A DNA stretch of 64,000 nucleotides from NCBI RefSeq assembly GCF_000284255.1, contig NC_017075.1:4030001-4094000 (forward strand), read 5' to 3'. Made by a program: the position numbers and the translations under genes. The DNA is from Rubrivivax gelatinosus IL144 (GTDB taxonomy: Bacteria > Pseudomonadota > Gammaproteobacteria > Burkholderiales > Burkholderiaceae_C). The notes beneath the pieces are model-generated. The model ran no database searches. It had not been told where the DNA came from and saw only the letters and a program-made list of their open reading frames with translations. Positions within the stretch are counted from its first letter, which is position 1. Each line of letters begins with the position of its first letter. Below are positions 17,463 through 29,941 of this stretch, in pieces.

Positions 17463-19906
17463 GGCGCCGCACGGCGGCGCTTGGGCGCCGGCTTGTCGAG
17501 CGCCGCGTTCGACGCGGCGAGCAGGCGTTCGAGCCGGTCCTTCATCTGCTCGGTCGACAGGCGCTCGCGCAGCCGTTCGACGAGCAGCGGCAGCGCGAAG
17601 GGGCTGGCGGCCTTCAGCTCGACGATCTCCAGGTCCATCGTGTCCATCGCCTGCAAGGTGGTGGCGAGGCGGCCGATTTCCAGTTCCTGCGCCAGCACCT
17701 CGCGTTCGGCCTGCTCGAGCAGGCGGTTGCCGGCGTCGTAGCGCCGGAACACGCCCCAGAACAAGGAGCTGGACGCCTGCAGCTGGCGCAGGCTCTTCGG
17801 CGCACCCGGATAACCGCCGAACACCAGCCCGGCGATGCGTGCGATCTCGCGGAAGCGCCGCTGCGCCAGTTCGCCCGAGTTCAGGCTGGCCAGCACGTCG
17901 GCCAGCAGCGTGTCGGTGGCGAACAGGCGCTTGTCCTCCAGCGCCGCGAGGTCCGGCAGCTCGGCGGCCAGGATCTCCAGGCCGTAGTCGTTGACGCACA
18001 GCGAGAAGGTGTTGGGCCGCGCCTGCGCCAGCCGCCAGGCCAGCAGCTGCGCCAGGCCGACGTGCACGTTGCGCCCGGCGAAGGGGTAGAGGAAGAGGTG
18101 CCAGCCTTCGCGCGTGCGCAGCCGCTCGACGAGCAGCCGGCCGCGCCGCGGCAGCCGCGACAGCCGCGCCTGGGCCTCCAGCATCGGCCGCGCGGCTTCG
18201 AGTTCGGGCTCGGCGAAGCCGCCGGCCGCGACCTCGTCGAGCAGCACCTGCACCGCGTCGGCCAGTTCCGAGGACAGCGGCATGCGGCTGCCGTTCCAGG
18301 CCGGCACCAGACCCTTGGGCTTCGTCGCCTTGCGCACATAAGCCGCCAGGTCCTGGGTGCGCACGTATTCCAGCAGCCGGCCGGCGAAGACGAAGACGTC
18401 GCCGGGTTTGAGTCGGGCGATGAAACCTTCCTCGACGCTGCCGATCGTGCCGCCCGACAGCCATTTCACCTGCATCGTCGCGTCGGCGACGATGGTGCCG
18501 ACCTGCATCCGGTGGCGGCGCGCGATGCCGCGGTCGACGACGCGCCAGACGCCGTCGATGCATTGCACACGGTGGTACTCGGGGTAGGCGCCCAGGCTGT
18601 CGCCACCGCGTTCGACGAAGGCCAGCGCCCAGTCGAACTCGGCGCGGCTCAGCCCGCGGTAGGCGGGCGCGGTGAGCAGCTCGTCGTACAGCGCGTCGGC
18701 CTCGAAACCGCCGCCCAGCGCCACCGTCACCAGGTGCTGCACCAGCACGTCCAGCGGCTTGTCGGGCGTGCGCCGCGACTCGACGCGCCCGGCCAGCGCC
18801 GCACGCCGCGCCGCGGCGGCCTCGACGAGTTCCAGCGTGTTCGTCGGCACCAGCGTCACGCGGCTGGCGCGGCCGGGCGCGTGGCCGCTGCGGCCGGCGC
18901 GCTGCAGCAGGCGCGCGATGCCCTTGGCGCTGCCGATCTGCAGCACACGTTCGACCGGCAGGAAGTCGACGCCCAGGTCCAGGCTGGAGGTGGCGACCAC
19001 CGCCTTCAGCCGCCCGTCCTTCAGCCCGGCCTCGACCCAGTCGCGCACGCTGCGGTCCAGCGAGCCGTGGTGCAGCGCGACCAGGCCCGCCCAGTCGGGC
19101 CGCGCGTCGAGGATCAGCCGGTACCAGATCTCGGCCTGCGAGCGCACGTTGGTGAAGACCAGCGCCGTCGACGAGGACTCGATCTCGTCGACCACCGGCT
19201 GCAGCATCTGCGCACCGAGGTGGCCGCCCCAGGAGAAACGCCCCGGCTCGTGCGGCAGCAGCGTGTCGACGACCAGGCGCTTCTCGATGCGGCCCTGGAC
19301 CAGCCTGCCGTGTTCGTGGCCGACCAGCGTCGCCATCGCCTCGGCCAGGTTGCCGATCGTCGCCGACAGGCCCCAGACGGCGAGCTGCGGGTTCCAGCGC
19401 TTGAGGCGCGCCAGCGCCAACTGCACCTGCACGCCGCGTTTGCTGCCGATCAGCTCGTGCCATTCGTCGACGATGACGGTCTGCACGCCGGCCAGCTGGG
19501 CGCGTGCCGATTCGCGCGTCAGCAGCAGCGACAGCGACTCGGGCGTCGTCACCAGCGTCTCGGGCAGGCGCCGGTCCTGGCGCGCACGTTCGGCGCTGCC
19601 GGTGTCGCCGGTGCGCTGGGCGACGTCCCAGCCCGGCGGCGCGGCGGCCTGCAGCGCGCGCGTCGTGTCGGCGGCCAGCGCACGCATCGGCGTCAGCCAC
19701 AGCACCTGCAGCCCGCGCCGCGGCGCCGCACGCGCCAGCGCGCCGAACCAGACGGCGTAGGTCTTGCCGCTGCCGGTGGTGGCGTGCAGCAGGCCGCTGT
19801 CGCCGCCGGCCATCGCCGCCCAGACGGCGCGCTGGAACTCGAACGGCGACCAGCCGCGTGCGCCGAACCAGGATTCGGCGTGCACGAGGCCGGCCACCTC
19901 GTTCAT
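17459..19906 (-). CDS. Lhr-like DEXH-box ATP-dependent DNA helicase (ligase-associated type)
   Basis: An 815-residue superfamily 2 helicase. Walker A is TTGSGKT (43-49), the DEXH box is DEWH (146-149), motif III is SAT (180-182), and the second RecA lobe ends with QRAGRSGH. The long C-terminal part (about 420-800) matches the Lhr-type winged-helix/beta-barrel module. The shape and length agree with the helicase usually found beside an ATP-dependent DNA ligase, an exonuclease and the PdeM phosphoesterase in bacterial repair loci. Those partners are absent here; its neighbours are DUF429 and DUF1232 genes. The start is the ATG that overlaps the DUF429 stop (ATGA). DNA repair is the likely role; the substrate is unknown. 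Confidence 0.87.
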   Translation of the reverse strand: MNEVAGLVHAESWFGARGWSPFEFQRAVWAAMAGGDSGLLHATTGSGKTYAVWFGALARAAPRRGLQVLWLTPMRALAADTTRALQAAAPPGWDVAQRTGDTGSAERARQDRRLPETLVTTPESLSLLLTRESARAQLAGVQTVIVDEWHELIGSKRGVQVQLALARLKRWNPQLAVWGLSATIGNLAEAMATLVGHEHGRLVQGRIEKRLVVDTLLPHEPGRFSWGGHLGAQMLQPVVDEIESSSTALVFTNVRSQAEIWYRLILDARPDWAGLVALHHGSLDRSVRDWVEAGLKDGRLKAVVATSSLDLGVDFLPVERVLQIGSAKGIARLLQRAGRSGHAPGRASRVTLVPTNTLELVEAAAARRAALAGRVESRRTPDKPLDVLVQHLVTVALGGGFEADALYDELLTAPAYRGLSRAEFDWALAFVERGGDSLGAYPEYHRVQCIDGVWRVVDRGIARRHRMQVGTIVADATMQVKWLSGGTIGSVEEGFIARLKPGDVFVFAGRLLEYVRTQDLAAYVRKATKPKGLVPAWNGSRMPLSSELADAVQVLLDEVAAGGFAEPELEAARPMLEAQARLSRLPRRGRLLVERLRTREGWHLFLYPFAGRNVHVGLAQLLAWRLAQARPNTFSLCVNDYGLEILAAELPDLAALEDKRLFATDTLLADVLASLNSGELAQRRFREIARIAGLVFGGYPGAPKSLRQLQASSSLFWGVFRRYDAGNRLLEQAEREVLAQELEIGRLATTLQAMDTMDLEIVELKAASPFALPLLVERLRERLSTEQMKDRLERLLAASNAALDKPAPKRRRAAP

Positions 19907-20727
19907 GCGGTGACGATCCAGCCCTCGACCGGGTCGACGTCGGCCGGGATGCCGGCGTCGTCGCGCAAGCTGGCCCAGCCGGCCTGCAGCAGGCACAGCG
20001 CGGCGTCGAGGCGGTCGCCCGAAGCGTCGGCGACCAGCGCGTCGCGCTGGGCGTGCGTCAGCTTGAGCCGCAGCCCCAGCCGCGTGCGGCCCTGCTCCAG
20101 CGCGTCGACCAGGTCCTTGCGTGCGATGAGCCGGTCGGCGGCCTCGCTGTTCTTGTACGAACGCCGGCCGAGGATCTCGGCGGCCAGCAGGCCGGGATAG
20201 GCCTCGACCGCACGGCGTTCGCTGTCGCCGGCCACCAGCCCCGGCACCTGCACGCCGGCGGCGACCAGGCGCGAAAAACCTTCGTAGTACATGAAGCCGA
20301 CCGGCACGTAACGCGTCTGCAGCGGGCTGGAACTGGTCGTGCCGGGCAGCGAGACGTCGGTGCGGCGGTGCACCAGGCGCTGGCCGGGCGGGCGGCCGTT
20401 GCCCCAGGCGTCGACCAGCGCGCGGAAGTCCATGCGCGCCGGGCAGCGCCGGCGCAGCTCGGCGACGACCTCGGCGGCGCTGCTGCCCAGGCCCTGGTCG
20501 TCGACGAAGGCCCGCGGCAGGCCGAACGGGAAGTCGAAGCCGCCGAACCAGGGGCGCTCGGCGAGCACGGCCTCGAAGCCGGCCAGCGTCGGCAGCTCGT
20601 CCACACGTTCGAGGCGCAGCACGGCGCCGTGCAGCGTGCCGCGTGCGACGGTGATCGGCTTGCGCCGCGACGGTGCGCAGCTGAAGTCCACGCCGAGCAG
20701 CGGCAGCAAAGAGGCGGTCGAGGTCAT
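19903..20727 (-). CDS. DUF429 domain protein (predicted RNase H-like fold)
   Basis: A 274-residue soluble protein. It begins [16 protein letters not shown], with the acidic residue of a nuclease-like first strand, then [12 protein letters not shown], and carries a terminal segment ([18 protein letters not shown]) with another acidic cluster, as in DUF429 proteins. The family is predicted to share the RNase H fold, but no activity is established to my knowledge. It is the first gene of a three-gene coupled unit with the helicase and the DUF1232 protein, which hints at a nucleic-acid role. Confidence 0.75.
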   Translation of the reverse strand: MTSTASLLPLLGVDFSCAPSRRKPITVARGTLHGAVLRLERVDELPTLAGFEAVLAERPWFGGFDFPFGLPRAFVDDQGLGSSAAEVVAELRRRCPARMDFRALVDAWGNGRPPGQRLVHRRTDVSLPGTTSSSPLQTRYVPVGFMYYEGFSRLVAAGVQVPGLVAGDSERRAVEAYPGLLAAEILGRRSYKNSEAADRLIARKDLVDALEQGRTRLGLRLKLTHAQRDALVADASGDRLDAALCLLQAGWASLRDDAGIPADVDPVEGWIVTA

Positions 20728-20765
20728 CGAGTCGATTGTCGCGGGGCCGCCGCTAAAGTCGCGGC

Positions 20766-21782
20766 ATGACTGCCAATCCGACCCTCGTCGAGGCGCTGCG
20801 CGGCAGCGCCGTCGAATCCACCCACCGCGGCGCCTGGGCCGTCGTCGACGCCGACGGCGACGTCGTCGCCTCGGCCGGCGACATCGACCGGCCGATCTTC
20901 CCGCGTTCGGCGGTCAAGCTGCTGCAGGCGCTGCCGCTCGTCGAAAGCGGCGCCGCCGAACGCTACGGCCTGAACGACGAACAGCTCGCGATCGCCTGCG
21001 CCTCGCACAACGGCGAGCCGCGCCACGTCGCCGTCGCGGCCTCGATGCTGGCCGCCGCCGGGGTCGACGACGCGGCGCTGGAGTGCGGCGCGCACTGGCC
21101 CTACCGCGACGTCGTGCAGCGCGAGATGGCCGCCGCCGGCCGCACGCCCACGGCGCTGCACAACAACTGCTCGGGCAAACACGCCGGCTTCGTCTGCCTG
21201 GGCTGCGTGCTGGCCGGCGACGCCGACAAACGCGCCTTCCTCAGCGGCTACGTCAAGCCCGAGCACCCGGTGATGCGCGAGGTCGGCGACGCGATCGAAG
21301 CCACGACCGGCTGGCGCCTGGCCGACACGCCGCGCGGCACCGACGGCTGCTCGATCCCGACCTACGCGATCCCGCTGCGCCACCTGGCGCTGGCCTTCGC
21401 GCGCGCCGGCAGCGGCATCGGCCTGCGCGAAGGCCGCGCACGCGCCGCGAAGCGGCTGATGGCCGCGGTCACCGCCGAACCCTTCATGGTCGCCGGCAGC
21501 GGGCGCTTCGACACCCGCATCATCGAGCGCCTGGGCGAACGTGTGTTCTGCAAGGTCGGCGCCGAAGGCGTGTTCTGCGCCGCGTTCCCGAAGGCCGGGC
21601 TGGGCGTCGCGCTGAAGATGGACGACGGCGCCTCGCGCGCCTGCGAAGTCGTGATGGCGGCGCTGATCGAACGTTTCGTGCGCCTGGACGAAGCCGAACG
21701 CGGCTTCGTGCACGCCTTCGCCGACCAGCCGCTGGTCAACTGGAACGGCCTCGACGTCGGTCGCCTGCGCTGGGCCGCCTGA
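20766..21782 (+). CDS. L-asparaginase, Rhizobium type II family
   Basis: A 338-residue enzyme hydrolysing L-asparagine to aspartate and ammonia. It belongs to the serine-dependent family typified by the Rhizobium etli enzyme and is unrelated in sequence to E. coli AnsA/AnsB. Family blocks visible are RSAVKLLQALP (the SxxK catalytic segment), CASHNGEP, HNNCSGKHAGF (metal-binding Cys/Lys segment), DGCSIPTYAIPL and FMVAGSGRFDT. There is no signal peptide, so it is cytoplasmic. It is divergent from the DUF429 gene, and a perfect GC hairpin follows its stop. Confidence 0.88.
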   Translation: MTANPTLVEALRGSAVESTHRGAWAVVDADGDVVASAGDIDRPIFPRSAVKLLQALPLVESGAAERYGLNDEQLAIACASHNGEPRHVAVAASMLAAAGVDDAALECGAHWPYRDVVQREMAAAGRTPTALHNNCSGKHAGFVCLGCVLAGDADKRAFLSGYVKPEHPVMREVGDAIEATTGWRLADTPRGTDGCSIPTYAIPLRHLALAFARAGSGIGLREGRARAAKRLMAAVTAEPFMVAGSGRFDTRIIERLGERVFCKVGAEGVFCAAFPKAGLGVALKMDDGASRACEVVMAALIERFVRLDEAERGFVHAFADQPLVNWNGLDVGRLRWAA

Positions 21783-21800
21783 CCGGCCGGAACGCTGTTT

Positions 21801-21818
21801 GCCGTCAGGGCTGACGGC
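21801..21818 (+). terminator. Hairpin after the asparaginase gene
   Basis: GCCGTCA-GGGC-TGACGGC is a perfect 7-bp stem 18 bases after the asparaginase stop. No T-tract follows, so it is a candidate attenuating or rho-assisted terminator, not a classical intrinsic one. Confidence 0.4.
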
Positions 21819-21890
21819 GAGCCGCCCGCACGAGGCGGCCGCCGGCCCGGCGGCAGGTCCGTCGGGATGCAAAACCGACGGAGACAACGG

Positions 21891-23159
21891 ATGGCCTGCG
21901 CCCGAGGGCTCGCCGTGGTCGCAGCGGCCTGGCTCGCCGGCGCCGCGGGCGCCCACGCGGCGACGCTGACGATCGCCTGCGGCTCCAACGCCGCCGATGC
22001 CCAGTTCTGCGCCCGCTACGCGCAGGACTGGGGGCGCAAGAACGGCCACGAGGTGCGCATCTATTCGGCACCGGCCAGCGCCACCGACAACCTCGCGCTG
22101 CTGCGCCAGCAGTTCGCGGCCAAGTCCGACAAGCTCGACGTGCTGACGATCGACGTCGTCTGGCCCGGCGTGCTGAAGGACCACCTCGTCGACCTGAAGC
22201 CCTACAGCCAGGGCGCCGAGAGCCAGCACTTCCCGGCGATCGTCGCCAACAACACGATCGGCGGCAAGCTGCTCGGCATGCCCTGGTACACCGACGCCGG
22301 GCTGCTCTTCTACCGCAAGGACCTGCTGGAGAAGTACGGCCTGGCCCTGCCGAAGACCTGGCACGAGATGGCCGAGGCGGCGCGCCGCATCCAGGACGGC
22401 GAACGCGCTGCCGGCGCACGCGACTTCCACGGCTACGTCTTCCAGGGCCGGGCCTACGAGGGCCTGACCTGCAATGCGCTCGAATGGGTCGCCAGCTACG
22501 GCGGCGGCACGATCGTCGACGCCAGCGGCAAGGTGACGATCCACAACGCCCAGGCCGCGCGCGCGCTGGACGAGGCGGCGTCGTGGATCGGCACGATCGC
22601 GCCGCGCGGCGTGCTGAACTACGGCGAGGAAGAAGCCCGCGGCGTCTGGCAGAACGGCCAGGCGGCCTTCATGCGCAACTGGCCTTACGCCTGGGCGATG
22701 AGCCAGGCCGAGGACAGCGTGATCCGCGGCAAGGTCGGCGTCGCGCCGCTGCCCGCCGGCGACGGCGAAGGCGCGCGCCCGGCGGCGACGCTGGGCGGCT
22801 GGCAGCTCGCGGTGTCCAAGTACTCGCGCCACGTCGAGGCCGCCGCGGCGCTGGTGATGTACCTGACCAGCGCCGAGATCCAGAAGCAGCGTGCGATCGG
22901 CGGCGCCTACAACCCGACGATCCCGGCGCTGTACCGCGACCCCGAGCTGCTCGCCGCCAACCCCTTCATGGGCGACCTGCTCGACGTCTTCGAGAACGCC
23001 GTCGCACGCCCGGCGACACCCACCGGGCTCAAGTACCCGGCCGTCAGCCGCGCGTTCTGGGACGCGACGCACGACGTGCTGTCCGGCCGGGTCGACGGCG
23101 CCGCGGCGGTGCGCCGCCTCGAAGGCCGGCTGCTGCAGACGCGGCGCGCGAAGTGGTGA
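21891..23159 (+). CDS. Sugar ABC transporter substrate-binding protein (trehalose/maltose-like)
   Basis: A 422-residue periplasmic binding protein. The signal peptide (ARGLAVVAAAWLAGAAGAHA) is cleaved near residue 23. The rest is a cluster-B extracellular solute-binding protein; MPWYTDAGLLFYRKDLLEKYG and AFMRNWPYAW are typical of maltose/trehalose/sucrose-type binders such as ThuE. The start at 21891 is preferred because GGAGA lies 8 bases upstream; an ATG eight codons earlier has no such signal. It heads a four-gene importer operon. No sugar hydrolase or kinase lies alongside, so the sugar cannot be named. Confidence 0.9.
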   Translation: MACARGLAVVAAAWLAGAAGAHAATLTIACGSNAADAQFCARYAQDWGRKNGHEVRIYSAPASATDNLALLRQQFAAKSDKLDVLTIDVVWPGVLKDHLVDLKPYSQGAESQHFPAIVANNTIGGKLLGMPWYTDAGLLFYRKDLLEKYGLALPKTWHEMAEAARRIQDGERAAGARDFHGYVFQGRAYEGLTCNALEWVASYGGGTIVDASGKVTIHNAQAARALDEAASWIGTIAPRGVLNYGEEEARGVWQNGQAAFMRNWPYAWAMSQAEDSVIRGKVGVAPLPAGDGEGARPAATLGGWQLAVSKYSRHVEAAAALVMYLTSAEIQKQRAIGGAYNPTIPALYRDPELLAANPFMGDLLDVFENAVARPATPTGLKYPAVSRAFWDATHDVLSGRVDGAAAVRRLEGRLLQTRRAKW

Positions 23160-23166
23160 GCCGCTG

Positions 23167-24074
<908 letters not shown>

Positions 24075-24078
<4 letters not shown>

Positions 24079-24914
24079 GCCAGCGCTCCACCGCGGCCAC
24101 GGTCGCGCTGTACGCGGCGGCGGCGCTGGTCGTCGCGGTCTCGGTCTACCCCTTTCTCTACGCGCTGGCGACCTCGTTCAAGACCGGCACCGCGCTGTTC
24201 GACGCCCGGCTGTGGCCGGCCGAGGTGACGCTGCGCAACTACCGCCAGTTGTTCGAAGGCGGCGGCCAGCCCTTCGGCCGCCACCTGCTGAACTCGATCG
24301 TCGTCGCGACGCTGACCGTCGTCGTCTCGATGCTGCTGGCGATCAGCGCCTCGTACGCGCTGGGCCGCATCCCGTTCCGCGGCAAGGGCGCGCTGCTGCT
24401 GGCCATCCTCGCGGTGTCGATGTTCCCGCAGGTCGCGGTGCTGTCGGGGCTGTTCGAGCTGATGCAGGCGCTGGGCCTTTACGACCGCGCGCCGGGCCTC
24501 GTGCTGCCCTACCTGATCTTCACGCTGCCGTTCACGGTCTGGGTGCTGACGACCTTCATGCGCGGCCTGCCGGTCGAGCTGGAGGAGGCGGCGATCATGG
24601 ATGGCTGCGGCCCGGTCCGCATCGTCTTCCAGGTCTTCATGCCGCTGCTGGTGCCGGCGCTGGTGTCCACCGGGCTGCTGGCCTTCATCGGCGCCTGGAA
24701 CGAGTTCCTGTTCGCGCTGACCTTCGTCTCCGACACCGAGCAGCGCACGGTGCCGGTGAGCATCTCGCTGATCACCGGCGCCACCGCCTGGGAGGTGCCG
24801 TGGGGCAGCATCATGGCCGCGTCGGTGATCGTCACCGTGCCGCTGGTCGCGCTGGTGCTGCTGTTCCAGCAGCGCATCGTCTCGGGCCTGACCGCCGGTG
24901 CGGTGAAGGGCTGA
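24075..24914 (+). CDS. Sugar ABC transporter permease, MalG-type
   Basis: A 279-residue partner permease with about six helices and the EAA coupling loop EEAAIMDGCGPVRIVFQVFMP. The conserved WNEFLFAL segment near the C-terminus is typical of MalG-type subunits. Its ATG overlaps the stop of the first permease, so the two are made in equal amounts. Together they form the heterodimeric channel of the importer. Confidence 0.92.
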
Positions 24915-24923
24915 AAGGACGCC

Positions 24924-26063
<1,140 letters not shown>

Positions 26064-26107
26064 ACCCGGCCCACCGGCGGGCAGGCATCATCGGGGGGCT
26101 TCCCCCC

Positions 26108-27259
26108 ATGACCCTGACCGCTCCCTCCCCCGCCCGGGCGCTGCGCCCGGCCCGTATCGCCGTCCGTTCCCTGTTCTTCGCCTTCGGCACCGTCACCGGC
26201 GCCTGGGGCGCGCACGTGCCCAGCGCCAAGGCGCGCTACGGGCTGGACGAAGCCCAACTCTCGCTGGCCCTGCTGGCCGCGGCCGTCGGCGCCGTCGGCG
26301 CGCTGCTCGTGGCCGGGCGCATCATCGGCCGCCACGGCCCGCGCCAGGTGGTGCCGGTGGCCGCGGTGGTCATCGCCGCGGCGCTGGGCACGCTGCTGCT
26401 GCACGGCGGCTTCGCCGCGCTGGTGGCGACGATGGTCGTGTTCGGCGCCGCCGGCGCGTTCTACGACGTCTCGATCAACGCCGAAGGCACGCTGCTGGAG
26501 GAACGCAGCGGCTTCAAGGTCGTCAGCGGCTTCCACGGCATGTGGAGCCTGGGCGCGATGACCGGCGCCGGCGGCTGCTCGGCGCTGCTGGCCGCCGGCG
26601 TGCCGGCCGCCTGGCAGCTGGGCGCGCTGGCGATCGTGGTGCTGGCGCTGTCGCTCGTGGCCGCGCGTTCGCTGCTGCCCGACCACCCGCCGGTGCCCGA
26701 GGGCCCGCGCGGCTGGCGGTTGCCGCCGCCGCGCCTGCTGCTGCTCGGCGGCCTGGCGGCGCTGGGCCTGCTGGCCGAAGGCGTGATCTACGACTGGAGC
26801 GTGCTCTGGTTCACCGATTCGCTGGGCCAGACCCAGGCCGTCGGCGGCCTGGGCTACGCGGCCTTCGCCGCGGCGATGGCCGCTTCGCGTTTCGGCGGCG
26901 ATGCGCTGCGCAGCCGCTTTCACGCCGCCACGCTGCTGGCCGCCAGCGCCGGGCTGGCGGCGCTGGCGATGAGCGCCGCGCTGCTGCTGCACCACCCGGT
27001 GGTCGGCGTCGTCGCGATGGCGCTGGTCGGCGCCGGGCTCGCCAACGTCGTGCCCATCCTCTTCGTCGCCGGCGGCCGCCAGCCGGGCGTGACGCCGGCC
27101 GACGGCATCGCCGCGGTGTCCTCGCTGGGCTACTTCGGCCTGCTCGCCGGGCCGCCGCTGGTCGGCGCCATCGCCCATGCGAGCTCGCTGAACCTGGCGA
27201 TGGCGACGCTGGTCGCCGCGGCGCTGGCGCTGGCCGCCGGGGCGCGGCTGCTGCGCTGA
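26108..27259 (+). CDS. MFS transporter, YbjJ-like
   Basis: A 383-residue membrane protein with about twelve hydrophobic segments and no other domain. Early GAWGAHVPSAKARYGLDEAQL, FYDVSINAEGTLLEE and GFHGMWSLGA match the YbjJ/inner-membrane MFS subgroup that resembles sugar/fucose permease relatives. The substrate is unknown. It follows the ABC operon after 44 bases but has its own start signals. It converges on the PQQ-propeller gene. Confidence 0.85.
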   Translation: MTLTAPSPARALRPARIAVRSLFFAFGTVTGAWGAHVPSAKARYGLDEAQLSLALLAAAVGAVGALLVAGRIIGRHGPRQVVPVAAVVIAAALGTLLLHGGFAALVATMVVFGAAGAFYDVSINAEGTLLEERSGFKVVSGFHGMWSLGAMTGAGGCSALLAAGVPAAWQLGALAIVVLALSLVAARSLLPDHPPVPEGPRGWRLPPPRLLLLGGLAALGLLAEGVIYDWSVLWFTDSLGQTQAVGGLGYAAFAAAMAASRFGGDALRSRFHAATLLAASAGLAALAMSAALLLHHPVVGVVAMALVGAGLANVVPILFVAGGRQPGVTPADGIAAVSSLGYFGLLAGPPLVGAIAHASSLNLAMATLVAAALALAAGARLLR

Positions 27260-27269
27260 CGCGGGTGCA

Positions 27270-28523
27270 TCAGCGCTGGGTCGGCAGCCGATAGGCCAGC
27301 AGGCGACCGGTGCTCTCGGTGCAGCCTTCGTTGATCGTCAGCGTGCCGCGCGCCGACAGCGCCAGTTCGCCGGCCACCGGCACCGACCAGACCGAACGCC
27401 GCGTCGCCAGGTCGATCGCGTGCACCGCACGGTCGGTGCTGACGAAGACGTGGTTCAGCGTGACGACGATGTTGCGGCACAGACGTGTCGAGCCGTCCTC
27501 GGGAGTCCAGGTCCAGTCGACGACGCCGGTCGTCTCGTCGAGCACCGCCAGGCGCGCCGGCAACTGGCCGCCTGCGAAGACGCGGCCTTGGGCGAGCGCG
27601 GGCCGGGTGACGTAGCGCTCGGCGCTGCGCCACTCCAGCACGCCGGCGGCGATGTCGAAGCTGACCAGGCTGCGTTCGTAGTGGCCGGCGGTGCTTGCCG
27701 ACGCGCGGCCGCTGAAATCGTCGCCGCTCGGCGCGACGACGCGCTGTCGTTCGAGCGAGACCATCGGCGCGCCGATGTACGAGCCGCAGCAGTCGCTGTC
27801 CGGCGCCGGGTCGGCGATGACGCGTTTGGCGAAGGTCTTGCGGTCGATGACGTTGAGCTGCCCGTGCGTGTAGGCGTAGATCGACTTGTCGTCCAGCGCC
27901 GGAGAGAACATGTCGATCATCGGCAGATCGGTGCGGCTGCCGACGACGGCACCGCTGCTGCGGTCGAAGCCGTAGACGCCGCCGTAGTAGCCACCGCCAT
28001 TGGCGACGAGGCGACCATCGATCGCCGGCGACAGGTAGTGCGGCCACTGCGCCGGGAACGGCGTCTTCCACAGCAGCGTGCCCGAGGCCACGTCGAAGGC
28101 ATGCATGAAGGTTTCTTCGTGCCCGCTGGTGGCCACGAACACCGTCCCCTTGAAGATCGCCGGCGGGTTCAGCGCCGGGGTACTCGCCGGGAACTCGTAG
28201 GTCTGCAGGGTCTCGCCGCTGCGTTCGTCGAGCAGGTACAGCGCCTGCGGCGCGAAGTAGTCGTCGTCGGTGACGGCGACGACACCGTCGGAGATGGCCA
28301 CCGGGTTGATGTAGGCCGTCACGCCGTCGGCGGCATGCGGGCTGCGCCACTCCCAGGCCTTGCGCGCCGACTGCGGACGCAGCGCGATCGGCACGTAGCC
28401 GGTGTGCTGGGCGTTGCCCTGGTACTGGCTCCATTGCGGCGTGGCTGCGGCGGCCACCGCGAAGGTCGCGGTGGAAGACAGGCATGCGGCGGCCAGCGTG
28501 CCGGCCAGGCATCGAAGCTTCAT
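27270..28523 (-). CDS. Exported PQQ-like beta-propeller repeat protein
   Basis: A 417-residue secreted protein. The start is the ATG with GGGGGA 5-6 bases upstream. The signal peptide (CLAGTLAAACLSSTATFAVAAAA) is followed by repeated WD-like blades such as ALYLLDERSGETLQTYEFP, MHAFDVASGTLLWKTPFP and VHAIDLATRRSVWSVPVAG. These fit the PQQ/BamB-like propeller fold. There is no PQQ-dehydrogenase catalytic core or heme motif, so I predict a binding or scaffold protein, not an enzyme. Adjacent cysteines (SDCCGS) near the centre are notable because a vicinal pair is a feature of some PQQ dehydrogenases. The physiological role is unknown. Confidence 0.75.
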   Translation of the reverse strand: MKLRCLAGTLAAACLSSTATFAVAAAATPQWSQYQGNAQHTGYVPIALRPQSARKAWEWRSPHAADGVTAYINPVAISDGVVAVTDDDYFAPQALYLLDERSGETLQTYEFPASTPALNPPAIFKGTVFVATSGHEETFMHAFDVASGTLLWKTPFPAQWPHYLSPAIDGRLVANGGGYYGGVYGFDRSSGAVVGSRTDLPMIDMFSPALDDKSIYAYTHGQLNVIDRKTFAKRVIADPAPDSDCCGSYIGAPMVSLERQRVVAPSGDDFSGRASASTAGHYERSLVSFDIAAGVLEWRSAERYVTRPALAQGRVFAGGQLPARLAVLDETTGVVDWTWTPEDGSTRLCRNIVVTLNHVFVSTDRAVHAIDLATRRSVWSVPVAGELALSARGTLTINEGCTESTGRLLAYRLPTQR

Positions 28524-28595
28524 GGATTCCCCCTGAGGGCCCCCGGGCGGAGGCGTTCTTATTGGCCTACGCACTCTAAGGTTTTACCCGCGCCG

Positions 28596-28620
28596 CCGCC
28601 CCCCCGGTTCGGTGGGGCGG
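28596..28620 (-). terminator. GC-rich hairpin after the MFS gene
   Basis: CCGCCCC pairs with GGGGCGG around a short inner stem (CCG/CGG), 10 bases beyond the stop of the minus-strand MFS gene and upstream of the PQQ-propeller gene. No T-run follows on either strand, so it is only a candidate. Confidence 0.35.
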
Positions 28621-28630
28621 TGGCCCGGCG

Positions 28631-29845
28631 TCAGCGGCCGGCAGGGCGCAGGCGCAGCACCAGCGCGGCCAGCGAAGCGGCGCTCGCCAGCGCGACCATG
28701 CCCAGCCAGCCGCCGTGCGTCAGCGCCAGGCCGCCGAGCGCCGAGCCGGCCGCCATGCCGACGAAGATCGTCGTGAACAGCAGCGCGTTGAGCCGGCTGC
28801 GCGCCTCGGGCTCCAGGCCGTAGACCAGGGTCTGGTGCGAGACCAGCGAGGCCTGGATCGCGAAGTCGAAACCGACCGCGGCGACGGCGATCAGCGCCAG
28901 CGCGGCAGCCGTCGGCAGCAGCGGTTCGGCAGCCAGCACGGCGAACGAGACCACCGCCAGCGCCGCCGCCAGCCGGGTGACGAAGACCGGCCCGCGACGG
29001 TCGGCCAGGCGGCCGGCCAGCGGCGCGGCCAGCGCACCGGCGGCACCGGCCAGGCCGAAGGCCCCAGCCGCCGCCGCACCCAGGCCGTGCCGCGCCTGCA
29101 GCGCCAGCGCCAGCGTCGACCAGAAGGCGCTGAAGCCCACCGACAGCAACGCCTGCACCGCGGCCGCGCGGCGCAGCGCCGGATGGCGCCGCCACAGCGA
29201 GACCATCGAGGCCAGCAGCGCGCCGTAGGCCAGGCGCGTCGTCGGCGCGATGTGCGGCAGGCCGCGCCAGACGGCCAGGCCGATCACCGCCACCGCCGCC
29301 GCGGCGGCGAAGAACACGCTGCGCCAGCCCCATTGCGCCGCCAGCAGGCCGCTGGCGACCCGCGACAGCAGGATGCCCAGCAGCAGGCCGGTCATGACGC
29401 TGCCGACCGTCGCCCCACGTCGTTCAGGAGCCGACAACGCGGCGGCGGCCGGCACCAGGTCCTGGGCCATCGTCGCCGCCAGGCCGATGACCAGGCTGGC
29501 CAGCAGCAGCGCCGGCAGCCCGGGCGCGAAGCCGGCGGCCAGCAGCGCCAGCGTCAGCAGCGCGGCCTTGGCGGTGATCAGCGTGCGCCGGTCGCTGCGG
29601 TCGCCCAGCGGCGCCAGCAGCAGCAGGCCGGCGGCGTAGCCGAACTGGGTCAGCGTCGGCACCAGGCCGACGCCGGTGGCGCCGGCGCCGAGGTCGCTGC
29701 CGAGCGCGGCCAGCAGCGGCTGGGCGTAATAGATCGAGGCGACGGCGAAACCGGCACCGGCGGCCATCAGCACGACGGGCGGCGAGGCGGGGCGGGCGGC
29801 CGCGGGCAGCGGCGACAGCGGAGCGGGAGCGGGAAGGGCGGACAT
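28631..29845 (-). CDS. MFS efflux-type transporter
   Basis: A 404-residue membrane protein with about twelve transmembrane segments. Motif A-like GDRSDRRTLI lies between helices 2 and 3, and AGRLADRRGP occupies the equivalent place in the second half. FAVASIYYAQPLL near the N-terminus is typical of the drug/arabinose-efflux-like MFS group. It is divergent from a LysR gene across 96 bp, the classical arrangement in which the LysR protein controls the transporter. Confidence 0.85.
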   Translation of the reverse strand: MSALPAPAPLSPLPAAARPASPPVVLMAAGAGFAVASIYYAQPLLAALGSDLGAGATGVGLVPTLTQFGYAAGLLLLAPLGDRSDRRTLITAKAALLTLALLAAGFAPGLPALLLASLVIGLAATMAQDLVPAAAALSAPERRGATVGSVMTGLLLGILLSRVASGLLAAQWGWRSVFFAAAAAVAVIGLAVWRGLPHIAPTTRLAYGALLASMVSLWRRHPALRRAAAVQALLSVGFSAFWSTLALALQARHGLGAAAAGAFGLAGAAGALAAPLAGRLADRRGPVFVTRLAAALAVVSFAVLAAEPLLPTAAALALIAVAAVGFDFAIQASLVSHQTLVYGLEPEARSRLNALLFTTIFVGMAAGSALGGLALTHGGWLGMVALASAASLAALVLRLRPAGR

Positions 29846-29941
29846 CGTGGACTCCAGCGGGGATTCGATGGCTGCAATTCTTCTCGCGCATCACCTATCG
29901 TTGTAGTAGCGCCGGATTCACATCTGCCATACGCTATACGC

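Noticed and set aside
29846..29941. LysR binding site between the MFS and LysR genes
   Set aside because: Only AT-richer bases (such as CTATAC) and no inverted repeat with T-N11-A symmetry were found.
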